Assembly (NCBI GenBank): GCA_020853375.1
Contig: JADYZA010000169.1
Location: 1-6,025 of the forward strand
Source of the DNA: Verrucomicrobiota bacterium
GTDB taxonomy: Bacteria; Verrucomicrobiota; Kiritimatiellia; Kiritimatiellales; Tichowtungiaceae
Direction: 5' to 3'
DNA length: 6,025 nt
The position numbers and the translations under genes are program-made. The notes under the pieces were generated by a model that worked only from the letters and a program-made list of their open reading frames with translations, searched no databases and was not told the origin of the DNA. This document shows positions 5,123 to 6,025 of the stretch, piece by piece (position 1 is the first letter of the stretch; every line of letters begins with the position of its first letter).

Positions 5123-5161
5123 GCTTTGCGAGAAACAAATTGGAGGATCGGGTTCCACCCC
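5123..5161. repeat. Direct repeat copy 2, a truncated GGAG hairpin element
   Basis: Near copy of 4809-4848. It holds the TTGGAGG foot and the first hairpin's left half up to CCACCCC, then the match is lost. The second hairpin and the outer CCCTCCAA arm are missing, so this is a broken copy. The PEP-CTERM terminator follows directly. Confidence 0.8.
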
Positions 5162-5174
5162 ACACGGGCAATAA

Positions 5175-5200
5175 AAAACCCCGGCGGAGGCCGGGGTTTT
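5175..5200 (-). terminator. Intrinsic terminator of the PEP-CTERM gene
   Basis: CCCCGGC (5179-5185), loop GGAG, GCCGGGG (5190-5196), extended by AAAA/TTTT to an 11-bp stem. Read on the minus strand it is followed by TTTTTTATT. It lies 19 bases after the PEP-CTERM stop codon and separates that unit from the repeat island. The flanking A and T runs would also allow some termination from the plus side. Confidence 0.92.
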
Positions 5201-5213
5201 CCAATGTTTGGAA
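5199..5213. promoter_or_regulatory. TTCCAA-N3-TTGGAA palindrome
   Basis: TTCCAA, TGT, TTGGAA: perfect 6-bp arms. It lies between the PEP-CTERM stop codon and its terminator, sharing two bases with the terminator's T run. Role unknown; see also 4498-4512 and 659-673. Confidence 0.4.
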
Positions 5214-5219
5214 GAAAGC

Positions 5220-5717
5220 TTAAGCTTCCATCCGTTTGTTGCGGCGAACCAGCCAAGCGCCAATCCCGCCGATACCGAAGAGCAGGAACGTTGCCGGTTC
5301 AGGAACCGCCTGCCAAGACTGTCCAGAAAAGCTGACATTAACATTGGCTGCTGGCGGGCTCCATGGCGCGGTCAGATCCTGAAGAACTACAGTCGCACTT
5401 TTGATTTTGTAACTAGCTGCTCCAGCAGTCGTATTGTTGAAAATTGACATGTACGCGGTCGTTCCTTCGTTGATTAACGGAGTAGTCCATCCCAGTACAT
5501 ATAAAGTTCCCGCATTGTTAGCTGCAACCGTCGTGGAGCCCAGTAGTACATCTCCGGCGTTATTAAACAGGCCAACATACCAACCCGCGCCAGCACCTGG
5601 TTGAGACCCGAGTTGTGGGGCTGTTGAAAGTTGGATTGCATACTGCCACATATCTACTGTTGCGGATGCAGTTATTCCCATCATCATGACTGCTATTAGT
5701 AACGCTACTTTTTTCAT
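5220..5717 (-). CDS. PEP-CTERM sorting domain protein
   Basis: A secreted, exosortase-processed surface protein of 165 residues. Residues 1-19 form a signal peptide (MKKVA, a hydrophobic core, then ASA before T20). The C-terminus is a textbook PEP-CTERM tag: VPEP at 138-141, a hydrophobic glycine-rich segment (FLLFGIGGIGAWLV) and a basic tail RRNKR. Exosortase is expected to cleave at the PEP motif at the membrane. The central part (20-137) is rich in small residues, Asn and Thr, and I do not recognise a domain in it. The start at 5717 is chosen because it begins the signal peptide and has GAAGGGA upstream; an in-frame ATG 33 codons earlier would bury the signal peptide and overlap the preceding gene. 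Its stop is followed by a strong terminator. It lies 31 bases after the upstream gene, probably in one transcript. Confidence 0.9.
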   Translation of the reverse strand: MKKVALLIAVMMMGITASATVDMWQYAIQLSTAPQLGSQPGAGAGWYVGLFNNAGDVLLGSTTVAANNAGTLYVLGWTTPLINEGTTAYMSIFNNTTAGAASYKIKSATVVLQDLTAPWSPPAANVNVSFSGQSWQAVPEPATFLLFGIGGIGAWLVRRNKRMEA

Positions 5718-5748
5718 TGATCTGTTCCCTTCTGTATACCAGTTGTTG

Positions 5749-6025
5749 CTAGTTAATGTTATAAATCTTCGAGAATACAATCGTTTTTCCTGCTGCTGTT
5801 TCAAACCAGAAGCCATCCCCTAATTTGATCGTGGCAGTAGCTGGATTGACACCCAGAAACTCCAATCCCGCGACCCATCCGCCTTCATTAACCGAAGCCC
5901 AGTAGGCACTACCGGATGCGGGCTTAAACAGGGCGTAAGTATTGTAACCACCGCCAGAGAAGACATGCAATTTGTCTGCGCCAACAGCACCACTACCCAG
6001 ACCTGCGCTTGCCGTATTGGAGATA
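5749..6025 (-). CDS. C-terminal part of an unrecognised, probably secreted protein
   Basis: The frame is open from the window edge (6025) to a TAG at 5749, so only the last 91 residues are seen and the true start lies beyond the window. The segment is rich in Gly, Ala, Ser and aromatics, starts with a Gly/Ala/Ser stretch, and ends with LGDGFWFETAAGKTIVFSKI. The GDGFW motif close to the end resembles the C-terminal modules of large exported proteins in PVC bacteria (from memory, not checked). There is no PEP-CTERM tag or membrane segment here. A TTG codon at 5968-5970 could be read as a start but is not needed, because coding continues upstream. It is probably co-transcribed with the PEP-CTERM gene. 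Confidence 0.7.
   Translation of the reverse strand, partial: ISNTASAGLGSGAVGADKLHVFSGGGYNTYALFKPASGSAYWASVNEGGWVAGLEFLGVNPATATIKLGDGFWFETAAGKTIVFSKIYNIN

Noticed and set aside
4561..5335. Short open frames on both strands in the repeat island
   Set aside because: They are built from palindromes and direct repeats, have no plausible start sites and encode low-complexity Arg-rich peptides.
5718..5816. Upstream ATG adding 33 residues to the PEP-CTERM protein
   Set aside because: It would bury a clear signal peptide and overlap the preceding gene; the inner ATG has a purine-rich site before it.

Overview
The window looks like a piece of an anaerobic bacterial chromosome, probably from the PVC group (Kiritimatiellota, Lentisphaerota or Verrucomicrobiota). 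This placement is an inference. It rests on an NfnAB-type transhydrogenase (typical of anaerobes), a PEP-CTERM surface protein, and a dense load of small palindromic and heptameric repeats between genes. No rRNA or other phylogenetic marker is present to confirm it. Every gene I can support lies on the minus strand.

In transcription order (right to left): (1) 6025-5220 holds the 3' part of an unrecognised, probably secreted protein, then a complete PEP-CTERM protein gene ended by a strong intrinsic terminator (5175-5200). (2) 5174-4460 has no gene. It is an island of paired hairpins of REP/BIME type, with GTAG or GGAG at the foot of the arms, plus other short repeats. (3) 4459-3727 is a two-gene cassette: a nucleotidyltransferase of the AbiEii-like type, overlapping by 8 bp a 59-residue protein that I do not recognise. 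(4) 3616-90 is a metabolic run: panD (aspartate 1-decarboxylase, beta-alanine for CoA), nfnA and nfnB (the two subunits of NADH-dependent reduced ferredoxin:NADP+ oxidoreductase), and pgl (6-phosphogluconolactonase). nfnB and pgl overlap by ATGA.

Functionally, nfnAB and pgl both serve NADPH supply. NfnAB makes NADPH from NADH plus reduced ferredoxin, and Pgl speeds the lactone step of the oxidative pentose phosphate pathway. panD feeds CoA synthesis.

The most unusual feature is how repeats meet genes. The last 11 codons and the stop of pgl lie inside a paired palindrome. The last three codons and the stop of nfnA lie inside a heptamer array, and an array of the opposite orientation abuts the nfnB start. 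The best candidates for something undescribed are the nucleotidyltransferase/59-residue pair and the several sequence-unrelated families of paired hairpins that share one architecture.
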